Of a stretch of DNA of 64,000 nt, positions 47,214 through 60,444 are shown one piece after another (position 1 is the stretch's first letter; each line of letters opens with the position of its first letter). The translations under genes and the position numbers were made by a program. This stretch comes from Zychaea mexicana (Eukaryota > Mucoromycota > Mucoromycetes > Mucorales > Lichtheimiaceae). Where the stretch lies: NCBI RefSeq assembly GCF_025766255.1, contig NW_026516727.1, forward strand, positions 124,001 through 188,000. Reading direction: 5' to 3'. Under the pieces are notes generated by a model. The model saw only the letters and a list, made by a program, of their open reading frames with translations. It was not told the origin of the DNA and made no database searches.

Positions 47214-49601
47214 ATGGTTACGCTTCCGAGCCGCGATCAACTTGTTGACCTTTTCAACGAAGTCAATAGCAAATTATCTCCGCGCCAACAGACCGGTATC
47301 ATTACTGCTGCTACTGCGGTCACTGCCTACTTTTTATACAGACAGCTTTTTGAAAAGGTAACAACAATAGCTGTAGTAGGAGACTTTCGCTATTGTGTTA
47401 CCCCCTCTCTCTCTGTGTATATAAAATTTGGGCTTCCGTCAAAAGTCTGACCAGATATGGAAATTGCAACTAGTCTAAAGATCAATGCCCCGCTGTTCCT
47501 TATCGAATCCCGATCTTTGGATCAACAAAAGAGTACGCTGAAAATCCTCAAGCTTTTGCTGAGAAATGGACCGCAGAACTAGGCGAAGTGTACCGTGTCC
47601 ATTTATTTGGAGCTGTAAGTCTTTCATGTATGTGTGTGTGATCTATGGTTGGAACAGAAGAACTAATTATGACATAATAAACTGTCCGAACAAACACACT
47701 TAGATGTCCACTGTCGTTTCTGGACGTTATGTGCGCGAAATCCTGTTGAATCCCAACTTCAACTTTATTACAAGTGTTACCAAGGTAGGATTGGCTTTTT
47801 CTAATCATCGTCATATATTTATACACACATAATGATTCTTTAACATGACTAATAATTAATCTTATATATCAGAGATTTGATATGAATGCGCTAGCCCGCA
47901 TTCCTGCCCATATTATTACGGGTGATACATCCAGAAAAATCGTTGTCAATAAGCTGACGCCAAATCTGAAGCGTTATACCCCACGCGCTGTTGAAAGTGT
48001 ACGTCTAAACTATAATGCTTTGATGATATAATTTAGGTAATGACATTTCAAATATTGATCACTTGCCCTACTACTTTCATTAGCTCATTGTCGGTCTGCA
48101 GGATATCGTTGGTGATCTCAACGGTATGTAGTAAAATAAGATCATCATGTTTTCTAATATCCGTATTCTTATGAGACTACTGTATATCATTTTTCTTTTT
48201 ACTATTTTTATAGAACCCAAGGAGCTACCACACGTCTATAAACTTGTTCAGCGTATGGTAGCACGTGCTAGCGCTTCAGTCTTTGTTGGTGAGGAACTTG
48301 CCAAGAATGATGAATTGATTGATATCTTTCAAAACATCACAATTGATATTGGATCTTTGCTTCGACCCAAGATCCCTATCATGATGTTTTTCCCTCGTCT
48401 GATGGGTATGCAGATGCGGTAAGTAGTTCCCACCTTTGCTATGTATTTTTTCTCAATAAATGTCATAGAATTAGCATTTGATAATAACCAATAATCCCTT
48501 ACAGTCTTTTGGGCAAATTCTCGCCGACAGTGCAAGGCTACCGACAGAAAATGATTGAAGGCATGACGCCCGAAATTGAAAAGCGTTTAGAGGGTGCCAA
48601 GAATCCCAGCTGGGAGAGACCAGTATGTCACTTACTGTTTGACAAAAGAAACCGCTCAACATTGTAAGAAATTGTCTACTAATAATTATTAAAGGACGAT
48701 ATCCTTCAAGATTTATTGGAAGACAATCCTCCTGAACCGGGTACCTCGGTTGCAGAACATTGCGTCAACTGGATGTTCTCTCTAATTTTTGCTTCGGTGC
48801 ACACTACGAGCGAAAATGCCACCGTTGTGATTTATCGTTTGTTGGAAAATCCAGAGTTGATGGATGAGCTTTTGGAGGAACAGAACGAAGTTTTGCGTCG
48901 TCATGGCGTTGAAGCTGGCAAGGGCAGTGAGGCATTCTCTTTTGATATTATCAAAGAGTTTGTCAAACTGGACAGCGTGTGTCGTGAGGCATTGAGATTG
49001 AAAAACCAATATTACGAGCTTTCTCATACCAACATTTCTGGCAAGAACATCGTGTTGAGTAATGGCGTAGTCATTCCTCCAGGTATACAGCCTGATATTC
49101 TTTTTTAGCAACCTCAATGACAGCTAGTCGAGAAAGATTTCGTGTATACGTATTCATTAATTACCTTTGTTTGATTGTAGGCCAGGATGTCTATATCAAC
49201 TACTGGTATAATCACCGTGATAGCAACTACAACAAAGCTTCCACGGGCATCGACCTTGCCGAATTCCAACCATGGCGCTTTGTCAATACTGGCCGCCCTT
49301 CCACAAAAGTTAGCGATGACTTCCTTCTTTTCGGTGAAGGAAAGCACGCTTGCCCGTAAGTTTTTTGAGCTCATATTGTAAATACTAACGATAATCCATA
49401 AAACTCACACCAACACACATCACGCATTTTCTTATGAACGACCTCAGTGGCCGTTGGTTTGCCATCCAAGAGATCAAAACTATCATCTCTCTACTCCTTC
49501 GCGATTACAACATTCGTTCAACTGAGAAGATCAAGTTCCCTAATACGATCATGACTGGCATGCCCTCTGGCAAGTTTATCATTGAAAAGAAGTTGAAGTA
49601 G
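47214..49601 (+). CDS. Cytochrome P450 monooxygenase
   Basis: Ten exons: 47214-47357, 47474-47614, 47704-47784, 47873-47998, 48102-48123, 48214-48418, 48505-48622, 48695-49082, 49181-49355 and 49448-49601. They total 1554 nt (517 aa) with every junction in frame. An N-terminal hydrophobic anchor (TGIITAATAVTAYFLY) implies ER membrane attachment. The I-helix region reads FASVHTTSENA, the E-x-x-R motif is EALR, and the haem loop FGEGKHACPG is split by the last intron. The start is the first ATG before the anchor. It is a microsomal haem-thiolate oxidase, presumably of a lipid or xenobiotic; substrate and CYP family are not assignable from sequence alone. Confidence 0.95.
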
Positions 49602-50323
49602 GGGAAAATGTACAAAAATGTCGCTTCAATATTATCATGTAGCTCTCTCTCTCTCCCTATCATACTACTTTATACATTAGCTAAATCATATTACCTTTCA
49701 CTATACACTCTTTTCTACTATGCAAAATTGTATTTATCGTATCCATTCATATACTACTTATACGATATCATCACCATTCCTTTTACAATTGCTCATGGAC
49801 ATAGCACTTGCTTATTTTTGTAAAAACGACTATCCTTCAGTGGTTCATTAGAGAAAAAGAGGAAGACACAACCGCCGTATACAATAAGCCACGTGGCTGC
49901 TTTATGCAATGTCCACGCGATGAATTAATATCTTTTATAACTCGGTAAATCAAATAATTGATCGTTTTCTGCATAGCGAAACCGGTTATGTGGTCATAAA
50001 GATCGAACTACAATGCGGCTGCTTTATATGGATAATGATTTTCCGAGAAGCTTAACCAATCGTCCAGCTACAAACATACACGAAACATACAACCATATCA
50101 CACAACTCAAGTTACTTACAGGATCCGCTATCATCGTTCCTTCTCACGCAATCTAGTTTCATCCGATACATTAGCTCATACTTTTCCCTTCTTCGTGATA
50201 AGTCGATCATGAGGCGATAAACCACCATTCAAGTATGAAAAGGTGTAATAATAATAAAAGAAGAACTATTTATTACAGCATGCTTTTTTTGTCTATACTT
50301 TTCGAATTGAATTTACATGTTTT
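49602..50323. other. Convergent 3' intergenic region
   Basis: Lies between the P450 stop (+) and the uL1m stop (-). It is AT-rich and holds the two 3' ends. No further feature is seen. Confidence 0.5.
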
Positions 50324-51469
50324 CTAAAGGGAGGGTCCGCCAGCGATGACAATGCCTGGTCCTCTTGTGGACGACAAGACAACGTTTTGAATGATGCCTA
50401 AATACATGAAAGTAAGTTACGGATCCCTCACATCTAGTGGTCTCCACTTGTTATTTCTTTTAAATCTTTACCTTTGAGATTATTTGTTTTGCCAAACGTC
50501 CGTAATTCTTCCAAGATGGTCTTGAGGTTGGCTAAATTTATAGAACCAGCAAATATGGATGAGCATTTCGATCCTTATACATAGTAACTAGTATTGATAA
50601 CCAGCCACTACTGGTCACTCTGCATCATCACCAGCTTACCTTCAATATCGGTTCCCTCAAAGTTCACCTTGCCAATACCTACAAAATACAACAGCGTTCA
50701 GTATTCACAAATAACTGCATTACGGATAAATCTTATGTTTCTGTACCTGTGTGCAAAACACCACGCTTGTCTCCCTTGAAATCAAATGCACCCTTGGATG
50801 TCCGTACAATATTAGCGATATCATCAGTAACGGTTCCTATATTTTCGTGAAAACAAGTTAAAAAGAGTGTTTCTCATCCTTCTCATCAAACCGACATCCG
50901 ATATTTTGCGTAATCCTGTTTTTCAAGAAGGATTTTCCGTCTTTACCCTTTTTAACAGTGGGCATCAGGCCCTTGGGACCCAAGACTCGAGCAATTTTTG
51001 TGACAGCAGGGAACATGGCAGGCGTTGAGATACACTTGTCAAACTTGAGTTCACCATTCTGGACCTTTTCAATGAGTTCTTGACCGCCGACAAAGTGAGC
51101 GCCGGCAGCAACGGCTTCTTCGGCCTGCTTGCCAGAAGCAAAGACAAGAATAGTAGCCTCTTGCTTGATGCTGCGAGGCAACACAACCGATCCACGAATA
51201 AGAGGCGTCGACTTTTCGATTTTACACTGTACGTGTGCTTCGATTTGGTGTTGAGGATGGCCGACTTCGAATGCTTTCAGTACGCGCACAGCTTCTTGAA
51301 TGTCAAGAGCGTCTGGATTTTCTCGTGCTGCTGCTTTCTTCTTCTTCTTGGAGACAAATGTGCGAGTGAACACGGTTGGTGCTGCTGCTGCGTTCAATGA
51401 GACATTGAGTGCAGATCGTAAAGTAAATGCGGTGCAGCGTCGGCCGGCAGTGCGTACAATGGGTAACAT
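50324..51469 (-). CDS. MRPL1: Mitochondrial large-subunit ribosomal protein uL1
   Basis: Five exons: 51469-50947, 50836-50747, 50678-50640, 50531-50472 and 50397-50324. They total 786 nt (261 aa), all in frame. The basic N-terminus with few acidic residues (MLPIVRTAGRRCTAF...) is a likely mitochondrial presequence. The uL1 signature is clear: GGQELIEKV, LGPKGLMPTVKKGTV (spliced at the Gly), and a C-terminal GIGKVNF block. uL1 forms the mobile L1 stalk of the ribosome near the exit site and binds 23S-type rRNA. The tail ends GIVIAGGPSL. The open frame running into intron 1 (ending KHSF) is a read-through artefact. Confidence 0.95.
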
Positions 51470-51975
51470 TGTTGAAGTTTGTTTTTATGAAAGGTTCATT
51501 AACTGGTGTGTGGCCGCCACAAACCACAAAACCTGGGCAATTTGGATCTCCGTCAAACGTACGGTGGCTATTTTTGTCAAAGAACCTGCTTGTTGGATAA
51601 ATCATGCTTTTCAGGAGTAAACAGCTAATATGATGATTGCAATTATGTTATGTTACAGTATGCTTCTTTGCAAAATATATATAATCCACACCAAGGTTGT
51701 GTATATTTTGTTTTGTGTGTACACATAAAGCAGAAAGAAAGTGATAAAGGGATGCGTTCTCAAACATATAGAATACAGAAAGGAAGAGAGGAGGAAAAAA
51801 GAAATAGACGCAGTAGAGAGTAGAAGGAGAAAAGAAACAACAACAAGAGACAAAAATGAACAGAGTGAAATGGACGAAGGGAGAAAAGAAAGAAGAAGAA
51901 GATTGAAGGGAAAACGCAATAATTATATAAAAGATGTCATGTTTTTTTGGAAGGGGTGGTGCTGCACTGCTATTG
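51470..51975. other. Intergenic region upstream of uL1m
   Basis: Holds the uL1m promoter side and the 3' end of the Zn2Cys6 gene. The strand shown is purine-rich (GA/AAG runs at about 51750-51915). Frames there are composition artefacts. Confidence 0.5.
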
Positions 51976-54900
51976 CTATGCTGAATCATCCCATTCACGA
52001 TGGACTCTCTTTCTGCTAGCTGCATACATTGCTGCTGCAAAGTTCGCTTGTGAGGATGGTCCGCCTGGTTGCTGTTGTTGCTGCTGCTGCTGTGGATGTT
52101 GCTGCTGTCCAAAAGCCATCCCCATACCATCGCCGGCCCCAGCTCCTGATGCTCCAGCAGAACCGTATAACAATGCGTTCATAGCCGCTGGATCCATATT
52201 GACGTTGGCAAATAAAGAAGCTGGATCAAATCCTCCGCCAGCTGATGATGTTGCATCGTTCATTCCATACGATGACTGATTCATGCCTGCGCCTTGTAGT
52301 CCAAACAGCGCTGGATTGCCAAACAAGTTACCAGCGAATGAAGATGGATCGTTAGGGTTGTTAGGGTTGTTATTTGGACGGTGTTGCTGTTGTGATTGTT
52401 GCGGATGTGGTGGTTGGGTTTGTGGTGGTTGCTGCTGTTGAGGAGGTTCCTGGGGTCGTTGTTGCTGTTGTTGCTGTGGACTGTATATATCTGCTTGGTT
52501 CATATCAGTGAATGGGAAAGATGCGCCAGACGAGGGATTGGGTGCAAACGAAGTGTCCCCGAGCATATTCGAGCCTAATGATGCGAATACATCTTGCTGG
52601 CCCATCATACGGTCCCCGCCTTGGTTCATCGAAAAATCCATGTCGCGGAACAGCAGCTGATCCATCGGCGCCTCGCCACCAGCACCCGTGAATCCCATTA
52701 ATGCGGGATTATTAAATAACATGCCAGTACCAGTCGACATCATGTTGTTAGATGTTGCATTAGATAACTGTTGAGGATATCCCATTGAATCGGCCATTTG
52801 TTGTGGCTGCTGCTGCTGTTGATGATGTTGATGATGGTGATGATGTTGTTGTTGTTGTTGAGCTTGCTGTGCCAATGCCCCAGGCTGGCGTGAACGGTCG
52901 GAAAGGGATTGTTGTGGTGATGGAGTCATAGGAATCGGGCTCGGCATAGTTTGTTGACGTGGATGAGGTGATAAACTAGCAGACAACATTGTTGCTGGTG
53001 AAGATTGATGGTGCTGGCCGAGTCCCATGGATGGCGATGCCTGGGCCTGTTGGCCCATACCGCCGACTGGGGTTGCTGTAGAAACAGGAGGTTGCTGTTG
53101 CTGAGGCTGTTGTTGTTGTTGTTGCTGCTGTTGCTGTTGCTGTGGTTGGTTTTGATTCTGGTTGTTTTCAAAGACACCTGGATGGAATACCGAGTAAATG
53201 GATTGCTGGTTCACTAGATCCTCGTTCACTGCCGGCAGCTTGCTGAGATCGTTTGGCAGGTTGTTTTGCTTCAAGAACGACTCAATACTCTCGATAATCT
53301 CATTCACTTTCTCCATGTACAGTAACGGTGAGTTTCGTAATACGTTTGCCGTAAGAATCAAGTTACGTTGGGCGAGACATGCCACCTCCTCCTCATTTGA
53401 CAATGCATTGCTTTGATGAATGGATACACTGGCGATGACACCATCCAAGGCATAGAAGAACTGACACCAGCAAAGATTCTTGGCATAGATGTCCAATAAC
53501 TTGGTGATAAAGTTGGCTGACTTGGTGCAGATGTTGAGCGATAATAATGCGACGGGCGTGGCGGTCTGATTCTGTTTTGGCAAAAAGAATTTGTGGAGCA
53601 TGACCCATGTTGTCTGATATTGAATGTTAAGGATCAAACTTGCTTCATCCTTGAACGTGTCAGTCTTGTTAAAGATATCCTCCGGTTCAAAACGTAAGTA
53701 CTGTGGAAGCTCGTTGAGCCATGTTGTGAGCGCGTTTTCTAGCCGCGAGATAGCCGAGAGGAGCGACTGGCCCGATTGTTCGGATGGCAGATGTTTGGTA
53801 ATGTCCTTACGGATCTTCATGAGCTTGATCGAGTGGACGCAAAAGTCTATCCGGTAGCCTGTCTCCTCATCTTCAAAGTCCAGCTTGGTTGGGTATTCGA
53901 GGTCACAGTCCTTGTCATCCACCATGGTTGGTCTATTCGACTCGAGCGCTGCACACAGATCGAGCCAATAAGCAGACCACCACAGGCGTTTGCTTGTCTC
54001 GCGCTGCTTCAGGTCGGCAGGCATGTGCTCCTTTTTGTGAAACTTCAGGTCCTGCGCCATCCGAATAGCTAGTCCAATATACAAGTAGGCCAAACTTGAT
54101 CGTTCGCTGCTGAGTTGGTACATGTACAGATTGAGCAATGCATGTACCGTCGTCGCATTGCTGATATCAAAACATTTCTTGAGCAGCTGTCTTGCATTTT
54201 TGAAGTATGCTTCGCCCATGGACGACGGATCCTTGCCGGGACACGCGTTGTGATAGATGCATCCGTGCTTTGCCACCCATGCACTAATTGAGTTGGCAAG
54301 TAGCGGATCCAAGCCTGCTTCGCTCGCATACTGCTGCATAAACGCCTCCTTGTCCACAATTTGGTACGCCAAAAAGCACTTGTGATAACAGGTCTGCATA
54401 AGATTGTCCAGCGTTGCTTGTGGAATGGTATCGTCTGCCGATTTTCGCTCCTGGAGAATCTTGCGTGCTTCATTGTCGTCTACTTCCCAGAGTCTTCCGC
54501 CTCCTGCCCCAGATCCACCGCCACTGCTGCTACCACCGCCAATAGCACCATTGCTACTGCTAGTGCCTGCTGATTGCGAAGGAATTGTGTCGCTTGCTGG
54601 TGTCATCACAGTGTCGCTCGACTCTAGCGGTTTTGCTCTGTGTTGCTGTGCATATCGACCCCATGCTTTATGCTGTCGCGGCTTGTTGCCATCGCCTCGA
54701 ATTGAATCGGTGCTGAACAAATTAGTAGTGGAGTCGCTGTTGATATTGAGCTGGCTAATGCCGTTCAGCAAGATTCTGTATAAATCGGCTACGCTTGCAA
54801 TGTTGGTATCGATACGTAATCCGGAGGGTGATAGCGACAGTCGCCAAGTTACAGGTTGCTGCGGTTCAATCATCGTCATCGGTCCGTTCTCCTGTGAAAT

Positions 54901-55492
54901 AGCAAGTTGATCCATTACGACAGGGCTGCTACCTAGTGGTGATACCCCTCGAGAGCTGTTCATATTTTCTTCGTCGACAACACCAGAGGAAGACGCAAAC
55001 CCCACACTATCGCCTGCGGTGCTGCCGCTGCCTGGAAACGGATGCAGATTATTTTTAATCATTGCTAATTCCGTCTGCATCTTTTGCATTCGTTCCTTTA
55101 ACTCCTCGACATGATTGCCAAGTTGGTCAAACGCCTGACCGTCGACTCGTCGTGGAGGCGTTGCGTAACTGCATGGAAGACCCGCATTGGCACATCGACC
55201 GCATGTCGGTTGTACAAAATCACACTTGACTTTCTTTTTTCTACATCGAATGCACTAACAGGATAATAGTTGGTTTTGTACAATAATGCTTAATTCTTGT
55301 TGTTCAAATATATTCTCTTTGTACTCCCTCCTCTTTTATATTGTCTTTAGGTTTGTTCTAGAAGGAAATGTGCTATTTGCTTACTGCAAGACTGGGTCGC
55401 GGTCGCTTCGGCCTTGCAGGTTCAGGTGGTTTCTGTTGTTGTGATTGATTAAATCCACCCGCAGAATTGTCGGACACAAAGACAGACGACAT
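51976..55492 (-). CDS. Zn2Cys6 transcription factor with fungal middle homology region
   Basis: Exons 55492-55385 and 55254-51976, with a 130-bp intron, give about 1128 aa. The intron falls right before the zinc cluster. Residues 37-64 read C-x2-C-x6-C-x6-C-x2-C-x6-C (CIRCRKKKVKC, CGRCANAGLPC), a binuclear zinc cluster. A short coiled-coil follows (VEELKERMQKMQTEL). A Gly/Ser-rich linker precedes a region at about residues 310-580 like the Fungal_trans domain (YLYIGLAIRMAQDLKFH, RLWWSAYWLDLCAALESNRP). The last 400 residues are rich in Gln, Pro and His, with several polyQ runs, typical of activation segments. It is a nuclear DNA-binding regulator with unknown targets. Many antisense frames over it are shadows of the CAG/CAA repeats. 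Confidence 0.93.
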
Positions 55493-56136
55493 GATTACAC
55501 GATGCTTGGAACAAACACGAAAGGCGCTCCGAGCAGATCAAGCAGGAATAAGTATGTGGAGAAAAAACAGATCGTTGATGAAGTAACTGCTGCTGAGCTT
55601 TGACGGAAGAAGAAAAAAAGATGCCAAGGGGCTGTATTTCGCCAGCACCCAATCACGGAAATCGATTCGGATGAACTATTTCCCTCTGCCGATTCTAAGC
55701 AAACCGTTCTTATAACGTGAAAGCCATTTCCTTATGTTGTATTTCCAAGAACACACTTTAGTTCTAAGCTTATCGTTGTTGAAGCATAGTAAAAACAATC
55801 CTCGGGGGGCGACCATAGCTATAACACATATTGCGTTTAGTTGCCATGGTAGTTCTCTCCCCCGTCCCCCGCACGTTTACGTATGACGGGAAATGAACAT
55901 TTTCCAAACAACGGAAATCTGCAACAAATGGTATGGGAAACCAAAATCAGTAAATGAAACCAACGTTATAGTGATATTTGAGGTCCCAGTAATTCGAGAC
56001 CTGCTGTTACATTCTGATCACATGACAAGAGACAAGATCCGGTCTATAATATACAGAAGCTTCAAGGGGGAAATTGGATTTACATATATGTTGCCATCAC
56101 CGAGTCCCTCATCCCAACTACGCAACTACCAAAGAT
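55493..56136. other. Intergenic region between Zn2Cys6 gene and FIS1
   Basis: Holds the promoter of the Zn2Cys6 gene (-) and the 3' end of FIS1 (-). A G-run and C-run stretch occurs at 55800-55870. No gene recognised. Confidence 0.5.
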
Positions 56137-56890
56137 TTAATGTCTTGATCGTTTCACAATCGCTGCCAACAGGGCCGCACCCACAGTGACAACGCCGCCC
56201 ACTATCGCCAGACCAATTGCTCCCTCTAATAAAGATCATCACCGCAAAATAAAAGATTTGTGTAAGCGAAAATTGGCATATGCCAAAGCAAGCAATATTC
56301 GTTGTCTTACCTTTGGACACCTTTTCATCAATTCGCCTATCCAAATCACGCGCTTGCTCGTTTCTTGGCTCATGCTTGAGCAGCTCTAGATTGAATTTGC
56401 GTGCTTCAGAGTAGTTTCCAATCTTGTAATGACCGATGGCAAGATAGTACAGGCACTCTCGACGTCTTTCTGGTGAGTCATGGAATATTTCTATACAACC
56501 GTGCTGCTAGTAAGGAACCATACAATCCCACAGATTCGTAACAGATAAAATGTAGCATAACCAGACACTACTAGCAACCCTTCCCTTTCTTGGCAAAACG
56601 CTCTTACCCTTTTCACGTCATATACAACATACCTGTCAATAACTGTATTCCTTCGCCAATTTGCTGTCGATCTGCTGATCGAATCAGACTCCAAGCATAA
56701 TTGAATTTGGTTTGAATGGTCACATATTCGCCTTCTTTAACGAATTGTCTGCGGAGAACCTGTTTTAATTTGATAAGTATTCACGGCAGCAAAACGATCC
56801 CGAATCTTAAATGTTAGCAAATACCTCAATTTCAGCAGGACTCAATGGAGATTCTGCTTCTTGCGCCATGGGAATACTTTCACTCTTCAT
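56137..56890 (-). CDS. FIS1: Mitochondrial fission protein Fis1
   Basis: Four exons: 56890-56825, 56759-56633, 56469-56311 and 56225-56137. They total 441 nt (146 aa) in frame. TPR-like helices include [37 protein letters not shown] and [14 protein letters not shown], matching Fis1. The C-terminus has a transmembrane segment ([20 protein letters not shown]) followed by a short basic tail (KRSRH), which anchors the protein in the outer mitochondrial membrane. Length fits the family. Fis1 recruits the dynamin-related fission machinery to mitochondria and peroxisomes. An internal Met eight residues in is an alternative start. Confidence 0.95.
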
Positions 56891-59185
56891 TGTTACTGTT
56901 GTTTGTACAAATGGTATAAATGTATATTCTCGTTAGAGGAAAAGAAAGGGCCAAGCAAAGCAAAAATGGACTTCCGAAACGCATCATGCACCAAAACTTC
57001 GGCTAAACGAAGCACCGCAAAACAGAAGCACAGTAAGCCAGGTCATCGTGACATCAAACTTTTTTTTCTTTACAACAGAAGCTTTTAAACCTTGCAAAAC
57101 CAACATGGAGCTAGCTTATAAAAGTAGGATAACGCTTATAAGTATGAAATACCGGGTCGCTCGATACAGTCAAAGCGAATAATAATACTGGCAGATATTG
57201 CACAACGATTAAAGATTGACTTCTGACTCTAAGCTGATCATTCCTGCACCATCGATTGACAACTAAAGGCCACAGGCTGTCGCTGACACAAAACTGTTAT
57301 CAACAAGCAGTGTACACGATCTATCTCCACAATAAGCTAACAAAAAAAGGTACTATACAAACATGAACATCTTCTTACCGTAACTAGTAAATGGGACTGA
57401 ACATTGGTAAAATAACCCATTTCGTCTGAAATGATGCTACTTTTGTTAGTATCTGTACTTAAAAGCTGGAATAAATGTAGTTGCAAATAATGCTCGCTAT
57501 AATTCGGTCAGCTAATCCAGCTATCTTCATTCCTGCTGGTTTGAGGAAACGTGTTAATAGATCGATTCAATCACGACATTCACGATTAACAAAATGGATC
57601 ATCTTTTTGTTTCATTCGTCCTTCTGAGAGGAAACTGAAGCTCTTATATTATGTATGATAGCTCAATTTCTAGTTTGCTCTATTGCCATCATTTAAACAT
57701 TTCAGCATATCTCCTGCTTCAACGAACATACTTGAAAAGTAATGCTGAGCATAAGCAGAGGCATACAAATTCAATGGACGTTGTGATTGATCTTCTATTT
57801 TAGGCTACTCTGATAGTTGTATACATAACACTATAACAGGTGTCATACAGATTGGTATTACGTTTTCAATTAGTATGATAGTAGATGCATGTGCGCATAA
57901 TGCGATATGTATATGTATATGTATATGTAGACAAATTAAATCGAAAAGCTTAAGCCTTGCTGCTGCGTAACCATGATCATATGCCTCAGCTACCACTGTT
58001 CCAGTTAACAATTGAATATTTTTGTTTTGGACGCATCAAAACATCTGCCGACAACTAAAAGAGCATTAGAGAGACGGAAATCGCGAAGCCGGGTGGTATA
58101 TATCAATTACTAGAGGACGCGTATCTTGCACGAGAGAGTTGTTGGAGGGATATTGTCAGGACTCCAGTAAGGACAGTAGTAACCATGTAAAATCTGGGTC
58201 CTAAATAAACATGCAAGGATCTGAAGCCAACCATTAATAACGATACAAGGTAACTTTGTTGCTATTGTTCTGTACCTTCATACGGAAGAACACCAGCGGT
58301 ATCTTCCTCCACAAGTATACTGTTGTACTAACAATAGAGTACAGTAATTAGCCATTTCGTGAAGAACTTGGATAGCGTTTGTGTGTATCTTCTAAATTTA
58401 CTGTTGAAGAATGAGTTTCCGTAGGATTTACCAGTAGAAGTGCAAGGGCGGCAAAAAATGAGTAAATCAATTTAATAAGATCAAGCCATCAACATCGGTT
58501 TTTTCTTCCGCTAGTAGTCATCTCCTTCATCGAAATAACCAAATAATGTTAAGAATATAAGCCAAACATGTTTCGTAAAAGTGCAGACCCGCCTGAATGC
58601 TGATGTAATCGACAACAAACTAGTAAGGAGTCTTATCAATGATTTACTACTCGCGCATCGGGCATAAAAAGGTCGTCGTCTCTTGGGGGGGCAGGGAGAG
58701 ATGCAGAGGAAGCGGATGGATTATGTATACCAATGGCTCTCTATCGCTCTCGCTTTTTAACACATCAATTATAGAGGCACGAGCAGGTGCTAATAACAAC
58801 CGGAAATGATGGTGATAATTTGCAGCGACAACAAACATCTAATACTAGTAATGAGCTTGCCGCTTTTTCTCACAAACATGTACATTAAGCAGTGTCATGC
58901 ATAACGTGTATGATACAGCGCACCGCTGGCTATTCTCACTACAAGCTAGTTCCCGACACGTCCATAATATTGACGACTTATACATGTTAAAAATGTATAC
59001 TAAACACATTTGTGTATTGTAAGGTCAGTACAGTAACGGTGCGTATCGAAAATTAATACAATGAAGAAGCAAAACCTTCAAAAGTGCAAGTACATTCAAA
59101 AACGGGTCGTTACTGAAAATGGAACTTTGACTTTATTTCATTTACTACAAATTTAAAAGCCTACTTTGTAAACTACTACAACAGA
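56891..59185. other. 2.3-kb gene-poor region
   Basis: Lies upstream of FIS1 and downstream of the NmrA-like gene. Open frames are short and unconvincing. A (ATATGT)n-like run sits near 57905-57930. I see no RNA gene or transposon ends. Confidence 0.5.
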
Positions 59186-60444
59186 CTACTGCAAATGACG
59201 AAAGTTCTCACGATTCTTTCGGAAAAAATCAAGCAGGGTCATGGGCTGATGATGCAATGCATGCTCCAAATCTTGAGTGACCTTATCCGTCAGACCTTGA
59301 CTAGCGAGTCGGCTACATTCCAAGAGTGTCTCGATGACCTTTTCGCGAATGAATGATCCGACCGGGAACAAGTGCTCGTTCTCTCTGTGACCGCGGCGGA
59401 AGCGTTCGTCTTGTCGAATCGAGTCAAGATAACCGCGCATATCGTCCGGACTGATTTCTTCGTACTCTAGGTGCTCCCTATCGAGACCTTGGGCCATGTG
59501 CTGCGCCATTTCTTCTCCGGTAAGGCACCGGTCACTGGGTGTAAACTCAAACAAAGTAATGTTCTTCTTTAGCATCACTGGATTTTGCTGTTGTTGCTCC
59601 TGCTGCTGTTGTTGTTGTTGTTGTCGATGATGATGGTTCTGTCGAGCGGGAAACAAGATTCGCCACAAAAAGAACCGGTTATCGTCTTGCTGTTGCTCTT
59701 GTTGCTCTTGTTGCTCTTCGTCATCATCTTCTCCTTTTTCAAAAGAGAGATTGTAAATGGCCTCAATACAGTCGCCCAAATCAATCATGGCAAATCTGAC
59801 GCCTTTCTTGATCGTCATGCGTAGTTTGTTTTCCCTCTGGACCATTGGCATCAGCCCGTAGAAAGCCGAGTAAAACATGGGCAGCCGGAAAACAGTATAG
59901 TGTTCCGAGTTAAACTCGTTGCACATGATTTGTTCCAGTCGGTAGTAGGTATTGAGGTTTGGGTAATCCCCATACTTTGTGGCATGATCTACACCGAGTC
60001 TGACGGAGGTATATAGCACAGTCATTATGTAATATACAATTTTAGAGTCAAAGACTGCACTTGATCAAAATGGTATCCCCGGTGAATAAAAGTATCTTAC
60101 ATCGAAAACATGGCAACATAATCCACCTGCTGTTTCTTGGCTGCATTTAACACATTATAACCTTGCTGAAAACGGTCGCTCGAGTATTCCGGAATGAACA
60201 TGAGATAGGACACGTCTTTAAGACCCTTTTCGATCTCGTGGTGATCCATATAGTTGGTCTCAATTGACTCGCCACCCATCTTTTCAAGCTCTTGCAGCTC
60301 TTCGCGGCTACGGCAGAACAAACGGAGCTTGATGTTGTGCTTTTCCTTGTCGAGATGTTTCAAGAAAAAGAATGCTTGAGCATAACCTACCAACGAGTCA
60401 ACGTTGGTAATGGCAAAGATCATTTCTTTTTCTGGGACGGCCAT
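59186..60444 (-). CDS. NmrA-like NAD(P)-binding family protein
   Basis: Exons 60444-60101 and 59999-59186, with a 101-bp intron, give 385 aa. The splice joins AMFS to LGVDHATKYGDYP in frame. The N-terminus shows a beta-alpha-beta start (MIFAITNVDSLVGYAQAFFF), although the usual GxxGxxG glycine motif is degenerate. The pattern SRE-ELQELEKMGGESIETNYMD and later YRLEQIMCNE fits the atypical SDR/NmrA fold. Family members act as redox sensors or oxidoreductases. An insertion of about 60 residues of Glu/Gln/Asp/His repeats (EQQEQQEQQ..., HHHRQQQQ...) interrupts the C-terminal half. The catalytic Tyr-Lys pair is not evident, so a regulatory role is plausible. Confidence 0.8.

Noticed and set aside
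52926..54910. Leucine-rich plus-strand frames opposite the Zn2Cys6 gene
   Set aside because: They are antisense shadows of CAG/CAA repeats and of the real coding frame.
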